The notes under the pieces: generated by a model | What the model was told of the DNA's origin: nothing | Databases searched by the model: none | Seen by the model: the letters and a program-made list of their open reading frames with translations, nothing else | DNA from: Cycas panzhihuaensis | Lineage: Eukaryota > Cycadophyta | NCBI GenBank assembly: GCA_023213395.1 | Contig: CM041465.1 | Coordinates: 214,403,741 to 214,467,740, forward strand | Length of the DNA: 64,000 nucleotides | Direction: 5' to 3' | Shown: positions 12,694 through 25,500 of the stretch, in pieces | How the letters are laid out: each line of letters starts with the position of its first letter | Position numbering within the stretch: the stretch's first letter is position 1 | Position numbers and translations under genes: made by a program

Positions 12694-12706
12694 TGGTATC
12701 AAAACC
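12694..12706 (+). promoter_or_regulatory. Primer binding site of element G (initiator tRNA-Met type)
   Basis: TGGTATCAAAACC lies directly against the 5' LTR. It resembles the common plant copia site TGGTATCAGAGC, complementary to the 3' end of initiator tRNA-Met, with changes towards A. Confidence 0.7.
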
Positions 12707-15700
12707 ATGAGTTAAAAGATTTTGTAAAGATAATTTAAAAGCATATCAAAGCCTAGATATTATCCATACTATGAAAGATTTTCTATAAGCAAGAAAGAAG
12801 CCTATATGAGAAAATTAATAGAATTGATTAATGAGTTGATTCATGAGCTAATATGCTAGTGACAAAGCTAATGACAAAGGCAGTATAAGAGCTAATTATA
12901 AGGTGTGAATATTAAACCTGAAATCTAGATATGCCAATTATACTAATGACATGCAATCATAATTTTGGGGCTATATGAATTTGATAAAGATGATAAGATC
13001 TGTAAACAAGAGTAAAGCTATATACAAAGGAGATAAAGTCATATGATAAAATAATGGTATTTATGATATGTTAATTTAAATATATAAAAATATTATTTAT
13101 ATATTTTGTGTGCATATATTCATAAGAATGTAAGTAATCAAATCCAACTCACTAAATGATGAAAGTAAATAATTGCCAGTTAAGATTGATAATGCAAATT
13201 AACCCCTTGCAAACATGACTAAGGTTCTATGAAACTAGTTGCTTCACTTAACCTCATACCTAATAAATAATAAAGATGTCAAATGGTAACTAGTATCCCA
13301 TTAGTATGCCAAATAGGTAGTAATACAAAATGATAAGCAATATGTTGATAGGCACTTCTGATAATAACAAAAATAAGTATGATGGAATATTTGACAATAA
13401 ATGATAAAGGTATGTGACATGTAGAGATGATTATTATGGTATTATGATGACATGTAGTGAAATGAAAAAATATAAGGGCATCATTGTAAATGGTTTGATG
13501 ATAAAATTTAAGGTATAATTACCTATTTTATGGTAAATACATTGTAATCATTTTATGGCAATGCATAGACAATTATGATTAGGGCTTTAAATATGAAGCT
13601 ACATTCAAGTTAATATATATGTTAGGTAAGAAATTTGTTTGAAAAATAATATATGAAATATAAATGGGTATTATGATATAATGTTTAGAGTTTAAAATAA
13701 TTTTGGTTATCATATGGTAATAAGAATTCTAAGTCAGATTGAAAAATGCAACACTAGGTCAATGATCTATATAATCCATGCACTTGCAATCCAGAAAATA
13801 TTAAATAGAAGTCAAACATATCAATGCTTATAAATGAATCAATTGAATTCCCATAGAATAATAAAGAGGACAGATGCAAAGATCAAGCCCTATAAAGAAA
13901 TGTGATAAATTATCTGTGTAAACCTAAGCTAACCCAAATTTGTGACATAGTCCAAGAGAAGACCATAATTAATTTTATCCACCTAGTTTAATACTACACT
14001 CCTAATCATTAATACCATGATGCATTATGGAGTTGCCAATGTAATACACCAAGCAAAAAAAAAACATACAAAATGAAGCCCTTCATAGATTATAGGTAGA
14101 GTAAGAAAAGGCAAGGATATCAATCCTTAACATCAATTATAATGATAAACATAGATAATGGAGAGATACCCATATAACCATAATGCTAATAAGCCAAAAA
14201 GGTTACATTTATTTATCATTTTATAGAGCTGCCACTATGTAGAGGATGCAAAGAATCAATGCGTAGTCATTGATCCATCATGCCCACCATGGGAGCATAG
14301 ACCACCATGCCCTCCACATAATAGAACAAGATGCCACACAATAAATACACTATAGAATAAGATAGTAATAAAGAAATTGCTCATATACCATCACAGTTGA
14401 ACACATGCAAAAATGCCAAATTGAATCACCTAGATAATGGCCAACATTGGAAGCATAAAAATGCTTATTCACCCACGAATACATCATCCCATACAAGAAG
14501 AATCCATAGAGAAATTTATTCTAAAAAAAGTTATGTAGTTGATGATGTAGGATTGATAGTTATAAAATGATCACTATTGTAGCTAAAATTAATCATAGGA
14601 GAAGGGTGCAAGAAATTTTTAATTATGATAAGAAAATTTATAATATTATTCAAAATTTTAATTATATTTAATAATTCATTGAAATCAAGTTAGAACCCTT
14701 TAGATTAATGGGTGGTCATATGGAAGAGTCAAAGGATAAGGGGCTACCCACTTAGAGGGCAAATTCTAAATTGGAATAAACTAAATTTAATAATTTTATA
14801 AAATAAAAATTTTAGCCCCCTTCACTTCAATATGAGGTTACATGAGTGAGAAATAATCCAAGATAAATGTGCCAAAGTGATTTCTTCAGCATTTCTATTT
14901 TTTATAATATATCATTACTTTTTTACCATAACTTTTCACTAAAGTATCAAAATTATGTGTCGTTAATTGTGTTAGAAAGAGAATTTTGAGACCGTCAAAA
15001 TAAGTGGTTGCATAACATATTTTGGAGATCATATGATAGAGATATTAATATTTAAAGTTTATCAAAGTGTTCTTAACCTTATAAAAGATACATTTTATGA
15101 CATTTTTTAGAAAATTTTTCACATATTCTAATATTTTCAAGGGTTTAAAAACTGATGATGATATTATTTCTAATTGATAAAGAAAGAAAAAGGAAGTTTT
15201 ATTTAGAAATAAATAATCTAATGCTCATATATAATATTTGAAGGCTCATAACAAATGGAAATTTTGTAAAGTAAAAATTATTTATTGAAATATTAATGTG
15301 AAAATTTATATATATGTTGGATATGTATTGAATACATTTGACAAAGTGATTACAACACCTATTAAATTTCAATAATCACTTGTTTATTAATGATAGATGA
15401 AGGAACATAGACACCTGTTTTGATGATGATGATATCACCTGGTATTTTGTAAAGGGCCTAATTTGTTTATTAATGGAAAGATAAGTAAATATAATGATAA
15501 AATCATTCCACCTATTTTATGAGACAAGGAGGAAAGCTCCATGTATTATTTACCTAGCATACCAATTAGTTGTTTAGTTTATCTGGATATTAACCAATTG
15601 TTGAGGCTATCCAACTGAAAGGTGATATTTATTTGTGTTGGTTAGTGAGAAATCTAACTCACCACATATTAAAAAAGTTATAGAAACACATTATTTATGT

Positions 15701-16500
15701 TGCCTTATTATATCTAACTTGTCTAGGCCAAATAGTTTAACTTATTCCCAAAGTTAGTTAGTTTGTTTATGATTATTTATTAGTGATGAGTGTTTAATGA
15801 TTGCCAAAAGAAATCTAATAAAGTGTGTAAGTGATGAAGCACATAAAGAAATTTTGTACATAAGAGGAAAATAAAGTTTTTACAAGTTATACTTACATAG
15901 CACACTATATTGTGTTGTTCTATCTCATATGTATGAAGCAAGATTATGATACTCTTATGGCAATCATTTTGAAAGTTGGTGAACCATATATTTGAAATAA
16001 TTACCTAGAGAACTAGCATTTACAAAGGTAGGTTACTTATATATTTCAGTAGATGGTTACTATTTTATATGGATCTAATAATCAATTTATTTGTTGAGAT
16101 TATTAATAATTAGGATAACAAATGATACTTGATAGTAGCTCTATATGAAAAGATATGAAGATGTTGAGGAAGACACTTCATATATTAGCTATTTTTTATG
16201 GATGATGATGATGGTCTATATTTATAGGTTGGATATTCATAGTTGGTCATTAATATATGCAACTGAGTACATATAAGTTGATACAAATTAATTATTATAG
16301 GTTATTATAGGTTAATACTTATAAGAGACAAGCTTGATGGTTGACATAATAGATTTATGGGTCACACATGATGATACATGATTACAAATTGATACAAATA
16401 TAGATTTTGATATAAGTTACAAATCCAATAGATATGAAGATAATGAAGACCAAGATGATGAAAATCTAAAGATATTAAACATTGAGGAGGGATGGTGGAA
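12707..16500. other. Internal region of element G, no gene seen
   Basis: A 3.8 kb AT-rich stretch without recognised coding. It holds scattered short frames with no domain similarity that I can name. It ends in a clear polypurine tract at about 16484-16500. Confidence 0.6.
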
Positions 16501-17027
16501 TATATATTATATTCACATATATAATGTTGAATGTTAATGTTATAGACCCACACATAAAATCCACTCACTAGATATATTGAGATATGTTAGATGCATATTT
16601 ATTTATATAAACATAATAGTAGATGACGTAATAGCTCAAGAGAAATTATATATTACTTTTGATGTGACTACTGATATAAATATGTGCATACACCATTTAA
16701 GAATTTAAGAAAGGAGATATATGTATTTATTTTGATATCTGAAGAGGAGCTCCTGATTCCACCTTCTCTTGTGATTTTATCCACACTAGGTTTTTACATA
16801 TAAATCTATTATTTTTCATGTGGTGAATACTTATTACATATTTTATCTATTATTTACTTTATGATTCATATTTATTTCTTTATATGTGTACATTCCTCAT
16901 AAGATAGTTCTGTGATTATATATGCTTATTATATTTCTAATGTATTATACCCAATATATCACAAGATGATATCAAGCTATAATTCTAAATTCTAAAATAG
17001 TATCAAACCAAATTTACATTTCTAATA
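16501..17027 (+). repeat. 3' LTR of element G
   Basis: Starts TATATATTATATTC right after the polypurine tract and ends ATTTCTAATA. It is the partner of 12172-12693, with many transitions between the two copies, so the insertion is old. Confidence 0.75.
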
Positions 17028-17039
17028 AAAAAGGGAGTA

Positions 17040-18678
17040 ACCAAGTATATACCATCTTGCCTATTAATGTGGAATACTTGTTCCACTCATGTTAACTTCT
17101 AAATTTTGCCCCTTAGAGACTATGATATAATAATATGTCTAGAATAGCTAGAAGAACATAGGGCAAAGGTCAATTACTATAGTAAGTTTACTAAATATTT
17201 TAATAACCATGGAGATCTAATTTTGATACAAGAAAAGAAATTATTAGTAATTACATAATATATTTTAGTAATTTAGGTAAAGAAGTGCTTAAGGAAAGGT
17301 TGTTGAGACCATGCTATAATACAAGAGTTCCAAGACGTATTTCCATAAGAACTACATGAACTACCACTAAAAAGAGAGGTAGACTATGCAATTGAATTGG
17401 AATTAGGGATAGAACTAATCTCAAAGGTACCTTATTACCTAGCCATGCTAGAGCTAAAAAAGTTTAAAATGTAGATATAATACTTACTACACAAGGGATT
17501 TATTAGGCCTAACACTTTTTCATAGAAAGCTCTGATGTTATTTGTGAAGAAGAAAAATGGAACCTTAAGGCTATGTATAAATTATAAGTAATTGAATAAG
17601 GCTACTATTAAAAATAAATATCCTTTTCTTAAAATTTAAAATTTGTTTGACTAGCTAAGAGGAGTCAAGTCATTCATAAAGATAGACCCGAGATTATGTT
17701 ATTATCATATTTGAATTAAAGAAAAGGATATTTACAAATCTACATTCAGGACCAAGTATAAGCATTATGAGTATATGCTAATATCATTTAGGCTAACTAA
17801 CATGCCTGGTACATTTATGAATTTGATGAATGATGTGTTTAGGAAGTATTTAGATAAGTCTTCCATTATTTTAATTAATGGAATCTTGATCTAAATTAAG
17901 TACAAGGAGGAGCATGATGACCATTTGTGAATAGTATTACAGTTACTAAGGGAGCATAAACTATATAATAAACTGAGCAAGTATGAGTGCAATAAAGAAG
18001 AAGCATGCTACTTAGGCCATGTTATTTTAAAACTAATGATTGTAGTGGACCCTTAAAGGATTAAAACTATAGTAGAGTGGCCTTCTCCTAAAAACATATA
18101 TAAGATAAGAAGCTCCATGGGTTTAGAAAGTTATTAAAAGAAAGTATATAAAGAAATGTTTTAGGGTTGTAAGCCCAATTACTTCACAACTAAAGAAAGA
18201 GGATAAGTTTATATACTTGACTCTATGTAAAGAGTGTTTCTAGTTACTAAAATATTTACTTACCAAGGCCATGATCCTCATAGTATTTGATCTAAACTTT
18301 GGTTTTACAATCTACATAAATACTTACATGAAAGGTTTAGGAATAGTTCTAATGTAGGATGGTAGATTTATTTACCAAAATTCTAGAAAACTAAGTGACT
18401 ACAAAAGAAATTATCCTATACATGATCTAGAATTAGTAGCAATTATGCATGAACTTAAGCCATGACAACACTACCTACTTAAAAGGAATTTCAAACTCCA
18501 TGTAGATCAGAATAGTCTAAAATACATCTTCATATAGCCTCCTCTCAACATAGGATAACATAGTAGATGAATTATATTTGTGAGTTTAACTTCTAGCCAA
18601 ACTACATTAAAGGGAAGGAGAACTAAGTAGCAGATGCCCTGAGTTGAAGATATCATATTATCATGGTAGGCATGTGCC
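17040..18678 (+). pseudogene. Chromovirus protease end, reverse transcriptase and RNase H (element D)
   Basis: Readable in order: the protease tail YDIIIGLEWLEEHRAKV (about 17120), the RT start FVKKKNGTLRLCINYK (about 17540), IKIDPRLCYYHI (about 17680), HYEYMLISFRLTNMPGTFMN (about 17765) and a lost active site reading ILINGILI (about 17868) where FIDDILIY is usual. These are followed by EEHDDHL, LLREHKLYNKLSKYECN and EACYLGHVI. RNase H pieces follow: NYPIHDLELVAIMHELK (about 18410) and HYLLKRNFKLHVDQNSLKY (about 18470). Many stops; plainly non-functional. The minus-strand element E cuts it at 18684. Confidence 0.8.
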
Positions 18679-18683
18679 TACCT

Positions 18684-18908
18684 TATTGGAAATCAAATCT
18701 ATAATAAGATAGAATTCACAAATAGAAACAAACACCTCCAGGATCAAACAATACCCTTAAGGTACCTCAAATTATATTAACAAAACATCCTTACAACTAA
18801 TACTTTATATGATACGCTATGTGTGTATTTATAATACATGACATGATAGTAAGAATGGGACCCACTTGCATGTGGGATAAACAAATGTGCATTACTAATA
18901 TTCTAACA
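18684..18908 (-). repeat. 3' LTR of element E
   Basis: 225 bp, reading TGTTAGAATATTAG on the minus strand at 18908. Hand comparison with 21452-21676 gives about 30 differences in 225 positions, mostly transitions, so the insertion is old. Both LTRs end TA rather than CA. Confidence 0.85.
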
Positions 18909-19153
18909 CTCCCCCTTAATGCATATTTGGGTCATTTATATTTGCAATGCTTTATCCTTAGGAATGTCTTGGAGATAATATCTTTAACTTAATCCTTGTC
19001 TTCAATCTTGTAGTGATGTCTTTGTTATAGAATGGTGTTTTTAACTTGTTTTTTATCTTTAATTTAATACTGATGCATTTGTTGTAGTAGCTTTAGTAAG
19101 TGCAAATCCTGATTCTTCATTGTGTCTAGTCTAATCTAATTTTGATGTAGATC

Positions 19154-20014
19154 CTATAAGTAACCATCTTCAAATACAACTTGTTTGTCATCATTATCCT
19201 CTATAAGTTCTTGATCACTATATCTGACAGTAACCTTTGGATTGAGTTCTTCATTGGCTTGTATACTCTTTGAACTTGAATTAATACTCAAAGTAGGAAT
19301 ATCATTTAAACTTGAATCAATATAAGACTCATCTTCTTTAGGACCATTAGATTTACATTTAATTTCCCTTAAAATAATAGTGTAATCTAAATAAACCTTT
19401 ATCGATTCATCACTCTCAACATATTCAATAGAAGTTGTAGTCTTATCAATGCATTCAATCATACGCTCAGTAGTGGTTTCATAAATATTCAAATATTCTT
19501 CATCTTGATATACCCTTTCATTAGTGTTGATAATATTTTTTTGATTCATTTTACCTGTATCATAATCATCATTGATCTTATTTGCCTTTTCAATCATTTG
19601 TTGTATCTCTTTAGGAGTTTGTTCAAATATATCCCTTAAAAAATCCCAAGCTTCCTTAATAGTACTTACTTGATGAATCTTAGGAATGATGAAATGATAT
19701 GTGGAAGGAAGATCAGCCTTGTCTAATGTAGGAAGAATCATAATAAATGTTTTTTTGTCTTTCTTCTCAAGCATTTCCTTTTTTTCTTCATCCTTAGAAA
19801 TAATATATCCATCAGTAATGAGTTTCCACAAACCTCTAGCTATGAAAAAATATCTCATTTTAATTGTCCAAAAGAAATAGTTTTCTCCATTACACTTAGG
19901 TATCAAAAGAAATAAATCCCTTAAGTAATGTTCATTTGTTTCATGAACATACATGACCACGTCATTCTCCTTTATGATTGAAAGTGTATCTTTAAACAAT
20001 GTCCCTTTTTTCAA
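19154..20014 (-). CDS. Ty1/copia gag-like protein of element E
   Basis: A 286-codon open frame without internal stops. Residues about 38-60 read CNGENYFFWTIKMRYFFIAR, followed by GLWKLITDGY. This is the N-terminal signature of plant copia gag proteins (DUF4219/UBN2-type domain), which form the virus-like particle. The frame opens with a TTG codon; the first ATG is about 21 codons in (NDVVMYVHETNEHYL), and the true start could be either side of that. The UBN2-like part covers roughly residues 35-155, including EAWDFLRDIFEQTPKEIQQM. The C-terminal third is acidic and lacks a CCHC zinc knuckle. No pol follows, so it would need enzymes from another element. It is strikingly open given its old LTRs. 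Confidence 0.7.
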   Translation of the reverse strand: MKKGTLFKDTLSIIKENDVVMYVHETNEHYLRDLFLLIPKCNGENYFFWTIKMRYFFIARGLWKLITDGYIISKDEEKKEMLEKKDKKTFIMILPTLDKADLPSTYHFIIPKIHQVSTIKEAWDFLRDIFEQTPKEIQQMIEKANKINDDYDTGKMNQKNIINTNERVYQDEEYLNIYETTTERMIECIDKTTTSIEYVESDESIKVYLDYTIILREIKCKSNGPKEDESYIDSSLNDIPTLSINSSSKSIQANEELNPKVTVRYSDQELIEDNDDKQVVFEDGYL

Positions 20015-21439
20015 TCAAACTTGCCTAACATTGGTAACATGCCCATTAATTAATCTCAATAAACTTTTCCATGTCTCATGTCCCTCACATCATTGACTTC
20101 ATCATCACATTATTGCCTTATGCATCTCTCATATTAGGAAACAATCACATACAATGAGTATTTGAAACACTTCCTTCACCATCAAATCAATGCCTATACC
20201 ACATACATCTCACAAAGATCATACATACCTCACATTACCATTAAATTGCCAAGACACATTATACTTTACTTAATTGCCCAAAATAGTCAATTAAAAACAC
20301 ACCATCAAACATACCTAATCTCGCCCTTAAATAGGCCACAAATGGCCAATCTTGTCATGTAACCTCACATGTAACAAGTACCTCATCACCTCATATCACT
20401 GTCTTTCTTGGCCTCAAATTTGCCCTATCTTGGCCATAAAGCTCCTTCACATAAATCAGATTCGAAGGAGCACTAAGTTGCCATACTATCATGCACCTCT
20501 AATAGTCTCCCATAGAGTGCCAAATACACTCACATCAACATGACTTAATGTCATCTCACATTGCCAAAGTACTCTCCCATATAATTACAAGTTAGAGAGC
20601 CACCAAATACCTCATGCCATTTAATTATATAAAACCTAATGTATGTTACATACAACCACTAAATATATGTTCACCCACTTAATATTTAGGGTTTAATTGA
20701 GTATATTTATATTTCCTTGGATAATATTGCCACTCGTATAGTACTTTATTAACTGTAAAGGCTGCATAGTGAATTTTAGCCACCCATATTACATTGTAGC
20801 CTATTGTCATGATCTTCTTGCTGATAGTTTTGTCATCCCATGGATATATTGGAGTCTACCTAATTACATAGCTGTGTATTTCCTCTATCATCACTCTTTG
20901 CTTATTGTATATTATTTGTCTCTGATTTCTACCATTTATATGGATTAGTTCACCATTAATTATTTCCTCCATGTGTTATATGTGGATTAGTTCACCATTA
21001 ATTATTTCCTCCTTATGTTATAATACCATGTTGTTTGCGTCGCTTATACATTTTTACGTAATGTTGCCCTACATGTTAACATCAACCACTACTAATACAT
21101 CTTCATCACCTTTTCTTGATTATTGAAGCTCAAATATGTGATATATAACATTGTCGCTATAAATTTAAATTGATGTATTATAAAATTATATAATGTGTGC
21201 ATACCTTGACCGTAATAATCACTTATAGCTTTGTAATTAGCTCTACTAGGGTTATACACTCTCCCACTAGCAACAAAGGGCTTGCAAATGTCTCTAGGGC
21301 ATACAAACTCAATGGTATCATCAAACAAGAATGGGAATCAATAGCTCTACAGTGCCACCTCCTCACACACCAATAGAATTAGGGTTTCATCAATTAACAC
21401 CTCGCTCAACTAGGTTTTGCTCGAGCTTGCTTCACCTTA
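20015..21439 (-). other. 5' leader of element E
   Basis: 1.4 kb between the gag frame and the primer binding site on the minus strand. No coding is recognised. It contains AC-rich stretches and a tandem duplication of about 42 bp (20941-20982 and 20983-21024), which starts with an identical 30-bp stretch in both units. Confidence 0.6.
20941..21024. repeat. Two tandem 42-bp units in the leader of element E
   Basis: The first 30 bp of each unit (20941-20970 and 20983-21012) are identical; the remaining 12 bp differ slightly. Confidence 0.85.
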
Positions 21440-21451
21440 GCTCTAATACCA

Positions 21452-21676
21452 TATTAAAAGTCAAACATGCAATAAGATAAAATTCATAAATAGAAACAAA
21501 TACCTTTAGGATCAAAGGGTACCCTTAAGGTACCTCAAATTATATTAACAAAACATCCTTAGAACCAATACTTCATATAATACACTATGTGTGTATTTAT
21601 AATACATGATATGATAGTGAAAGTGAGACCCACTTACATGTGGGACAAACAAATGTATATTACTAATATTCCAACA
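21452..21676 (-). repeat. 5' LTR of element E
   Basis: 225 bp. It begins TGTTGGAATATTAG on the minus strand at 21676 and ends next to the primer binding site at 21451. Partner of 18684-18908. Confidence 0.85.
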
Positions 21677-22144
21677 TAGCTAACTTAATTCACTCTACTA
21701 TTATAATATGCAAAAAGTATGAGTTCTATAGGTAGGAAAACAAAGTCATATAAGGGTAGTGAGAGCAAGAAACTATAGATGCCAAACTCCTAAGGAAGTA
21801 CGAGGACTTTTATATGAAAGAACATGGTGTTTTAATTTTTTAACAAAGAATTTATGTACTATAAGACTAGGGAATCTAAGAACTAATTATCTAAGAAGCA
21901 CATGATACTCTATATGTAGGTCATATGGGTTATCATAAAATGTTTGTAGTAGCAAAGAAATAATTCTTTTCATCTGGTACAAAAAATGATATAATGAAAT
22001 ATATAACTAAATGTTTAACATGTCAAAAGATTAGGGTAGAACATAGGCATCTCATAGGTTTATTATAACCTATAAACATACTAGAATGGAATTGAGAAAC
22101 CATCACAATAGATTTCATCATAGGCCTGCCCAAAACCTCCATAC
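21677..22144 (+). pseudogene. Chromovirus integrase, zinc-finger part and start of core (element D)
   Basis: Continuation of the D pol after element E. It reads VGHMGYHKMF (histidine part of the HHCC finger), KCLTCQKIRVEHRH (CxxC part, about 22010-22050) and then ITIDFIIGLPKTS (about 22105-22135), the start of the catalytic core. Element F interrupts it at 22145. The same positions are recognisable in element J on the other strand. Confidence 0.8.
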
Positions 22145-22525
22145 TATAAAGAAATAATTGAAAGGAATAATGTAATAACAGAACTTGAAATAATATAAAA
22201 AGTAAATAATTAATAAATCTAAGAACATTAATAAGGAATAACTAGAGATTTAGGTCTAAGCATAGATTATTTTATTAATTTGAGCAATAGCTAAAGAATC
22301 ACAAGAGAAATCCTAACTCTCTTCTCATCATTCATCTAATCCTTTTTACATATGCCATTATAGAAGTATATATAGATATAATTTTATAAGGTATAATCCT
22401 ACAGTTTTATAAATATAATGGGAATAAGCCATAGGCTAAAAAATACCCCTATAAGACACCTAAAGTGGCCTGGGTATGACACTTATACTTATGTAACACT
22501 TACAAAGTGTTTAACATACCTAACA
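22145..22525 (-). repeat. 3' LTR of element F
   Basis: 381 bp. It starts TGTTAGGTATGTTAAACAC on the minus strand at 22525. Partner of 26619-26995, with many transitions between the two. Confidence 0.8.
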
Positions 22526-25500
22526 ATCTCTTACTTGTTCAGTATTTTACATGAAACCTATATACATAACTATTGAATGTCTAAATCATAAACACCCATT
22601 TCTTCTCTATACCATTTAAACCTTTTTGTACTAATAGCCTTAATAAATGAGTTTATAATATTATTTTATATAATAACCTTCTAGAATCCCACCTTGTTAG
22701 AATTAACTATTTCTCTCATAAAATAGAATTGCACATCAATATACTTTGATCTAGCATGAAAAGTAGGGTTCTTTGCTAAATAGATCACACTTTGACTATC
22801 ATAATCTATCTTCACAACTTCTTGCTTAAAGCTAACATATGTGTATAATCTCTATAACTTAACTACTTCCTTTCACACATGAGTAGCTACCATATACTCT
22901 AATTAAGTACTAAAAAGTGTAATAAATTTCTACCTCTTACCCATTTAATTGATTGCACCACCACAAAGGGTAAACACATAACCTCTTATAGACCTTCTAT
23001 TATTAAGATCTCCTACCCAATCATCATCATTAAATCCTTTTATATCCACTAGTCTACTCTCCATGGAATCTCCTTGGTAGAAATTTTTATAGTTTTATAT
23101 GCATCATAAATAGCTAAAAATCCTTTTCATAGAACCCTAATAGTCATTACTTAGGTTTGACATGTATTTACTAATAACTCCTACTATATGGGTAATGTCT
23201 AGTTGAGTATTGACCATTACATATGTTAAAATTACAATTGTAGTTGAATATGGGACAAAGGCCATGTCCTCAAAATCTTGGTGAGTCTTTGGGAATTTCT
23301 CAATTGATAGTTTAAAACCAATAAGGAAGGGAACATTGACTGAACTATAATCTTACACTCTAAACTACTATAGTATCATTTCAATATACCATCTTTGGAT
23401 AAATAAAATTCTTCCTCTTTCCCTATCTCTATTGATTTAAATTCCTAAAATGAAATGTGTAGCATCAAGGTCCTTCATCTAAAAATGAGATGTCAGTTAG
23501 TCTTTCTCAAATTAATTTATTTATTTATTGTTACCTATTAATAATATATCATTAACATAAAAATCCAAGATAATAAAATGGTCACCAACCTATTTAAAAT
23601 AGATACAGAAATTAGTCTTACTATGTGCAAATCCATCTACTAACATGTGTGAATTAAATTTTTGGTACCACACCCTTAATGATTATTTCAAGTCATATAT
23701 TGACTTTTTTAACTTGCATACCATATTCTCCTTAACTATAACCTCAAAACTTTTAAGTTATAATATATAAATTTCTTCCTTAAGGTCACCATGAAGAAAT
23801 GTTATTTTCACATCCATTTGATCCACATCAAGATTACAAGTAGCTGATACATCCAATAAAAATTTGATTAAACTCAATTTTGTAATATAAGAAAAAACTT
23901 CATTAAAATCTATTCCTTTTAGTAGGAATAACCTTTTGCTACCAAATAGGCCTTGTCCTTTTCCATAGTACCATTTGGTTAAAACTTCTTCTTAAAGATT
24001 CATTTATTATCAATAATGTTTATGTCATCTGGAAGATATACCAAATCCTATATTTTATTCTTATCTAAGGCTATCATTTCCTCTTCTATGGCCTTCTTCC
24101 AAAGTTTTCTCTCTTTTGACTCTAGAGTCTCTTAAATAATAAATAATTGGATCTTCATCTGTAGTAGCTAAAATAAATAGGGAGCAACAAAAGTCTTTAG
24201 GAATATATATATTAGGTTATTTTCTCTTATGAGATAATCTCCTTAATATGGGGATTTCTTAAGTTTGGTCCATGTACTCAGTTGGTTCACCCTCTTTAGT
24301 TAACTCATATTCTAATGCAAAATCCTCATATCTTATCTCAAACCATACCTTCTTAAAGTCTTCTTCCCTTAGTTATTCATCATACTTTAAAGACTTGAAC
24401 TCCTCTCTGAAGACAATATCATGACTATATAAAATATTTTGTGATTCAAGGTTATAAAGGTTATACCCTTTTAATCCACTAACGTAGCTAATGAAAACAA
24501 ATTTTTATGCTTTAAAATCACGATTTATCCTTTACAAGCTAGGAACATATATAAAAGCTTTGCAACAAAACACTCTAAAATGACTAAGAGATGGTTTCTT
24601 ACTAGACCATGCTTATTTAGGTATTTTATTCACTAAAATAGTCATCAATGATCTATTTATTAGGTAGCTTATAGTCATCACAGCCTCAACTTAAACTTTC
24701 TTCTCTAAACTAATATTAATGAGCATACTCCTCGATGTTTTTCGTAAGGTCTTATTCATCCTTTTAGTAACTCCATTTTATTGTGGCATATAAGGAGTTA
24801 TCTTTTGCTTGTTATTCCATACTTCTTATAGAACTAATCAAATTCATTTAATAAAAACTTACCTCCATTATTAGTTCTCAATGCCTTGATCCTCTCATTA
24901 ATCCAATTTTTGACCAAGACCTTGAATTTTTAAAATTTACTAAAAATATTAGATTTTTATTTGAGAAAGTACAACCATATCTTTCTCAAGAAATCATTAG
25001 TAAATGAAATAAAATACCTAAACCCAATGAGAGAGGGTACATCAATGGGCCCAAAAATATCATTGCACACTAGCTATAAAATCCCCTTTACTCTCTTCAA
25101 ACTAGAAGGAAAACTTATATGATTCTACTTTCTATGAACATAATACTCACATAAATTAAAATCAAAAGAGTTATCAATCCTAGACATATATTTATCCATA
25201 TATTTAAAGAGTAAATCATGGAGGATTTTTTCTCTAATGTGGCCCAATATTTAATGCCATAGCATAGTCTTATTGGTCAATAACACTTGGGTATTACTTG
25301 TATTATTATTATATTTTGTAATAGTTAGATTGCAACTACAAACACTCACTGTGCTAGCATCAAGCTTATATAACATCCCATATTAGACCCCTCTTGGTAA
25401 CACCAATGCTTTTTAAACTATTCTATAGTTATCTTTATTGAAAGTCACTCTGATTCCTACATCACCCAATTGAATAACAGATATTAGACTCATAGCTAAA

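Larger units (their letters stand above)
12172..17027 (+). mobile_element. Element G: LTR retrotransposon without recognisable coding (LARD-like)
   Basis: Two direct repeats of about 525 bp bound the element: 12172-12693 and 16501-17027. A primer binding site resembling initiator tRNA-Met (TGGTATCAAAACC) starts at 12694, directly after the first LTR. A polypurine tract (GAGGAGGGATGGTGGAA) ends at 16500, directly before the second. The 3.8 kb between them has no open frame above about 70 codons and no gag or pol motif that I could read in six frames. It may be a large non-autonomous derivative or a copia element decayed beyond recognition. The target duplication is unclear. Confidence 0.75.
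18684..21676 (-). mobile_element. Element E: non-autonomous gag-only Ty1/copia element, 2,993 bp
   Basis: Bounded by two 225-bp LTRs (18684-18908, 21452-21676). On the minus strand, the primer binding site TGGTATTAGAGC (21451-21440) adjoins the 5' LTR, and a polypurine tract AAGGGGGAG (about 18917-18909) adjoins the 3' LTR. Flanks TACCT (18679-18683) and TAGCT (21677-21681) fit a 5-bp target duplication with one change. The only coding region is a copia-type gag. A 42-bp tandem duplication lies in its 5' leader (20941-21024). It is inserted in chromovirus D between RNase H and integrase. Confidence 0.85.
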
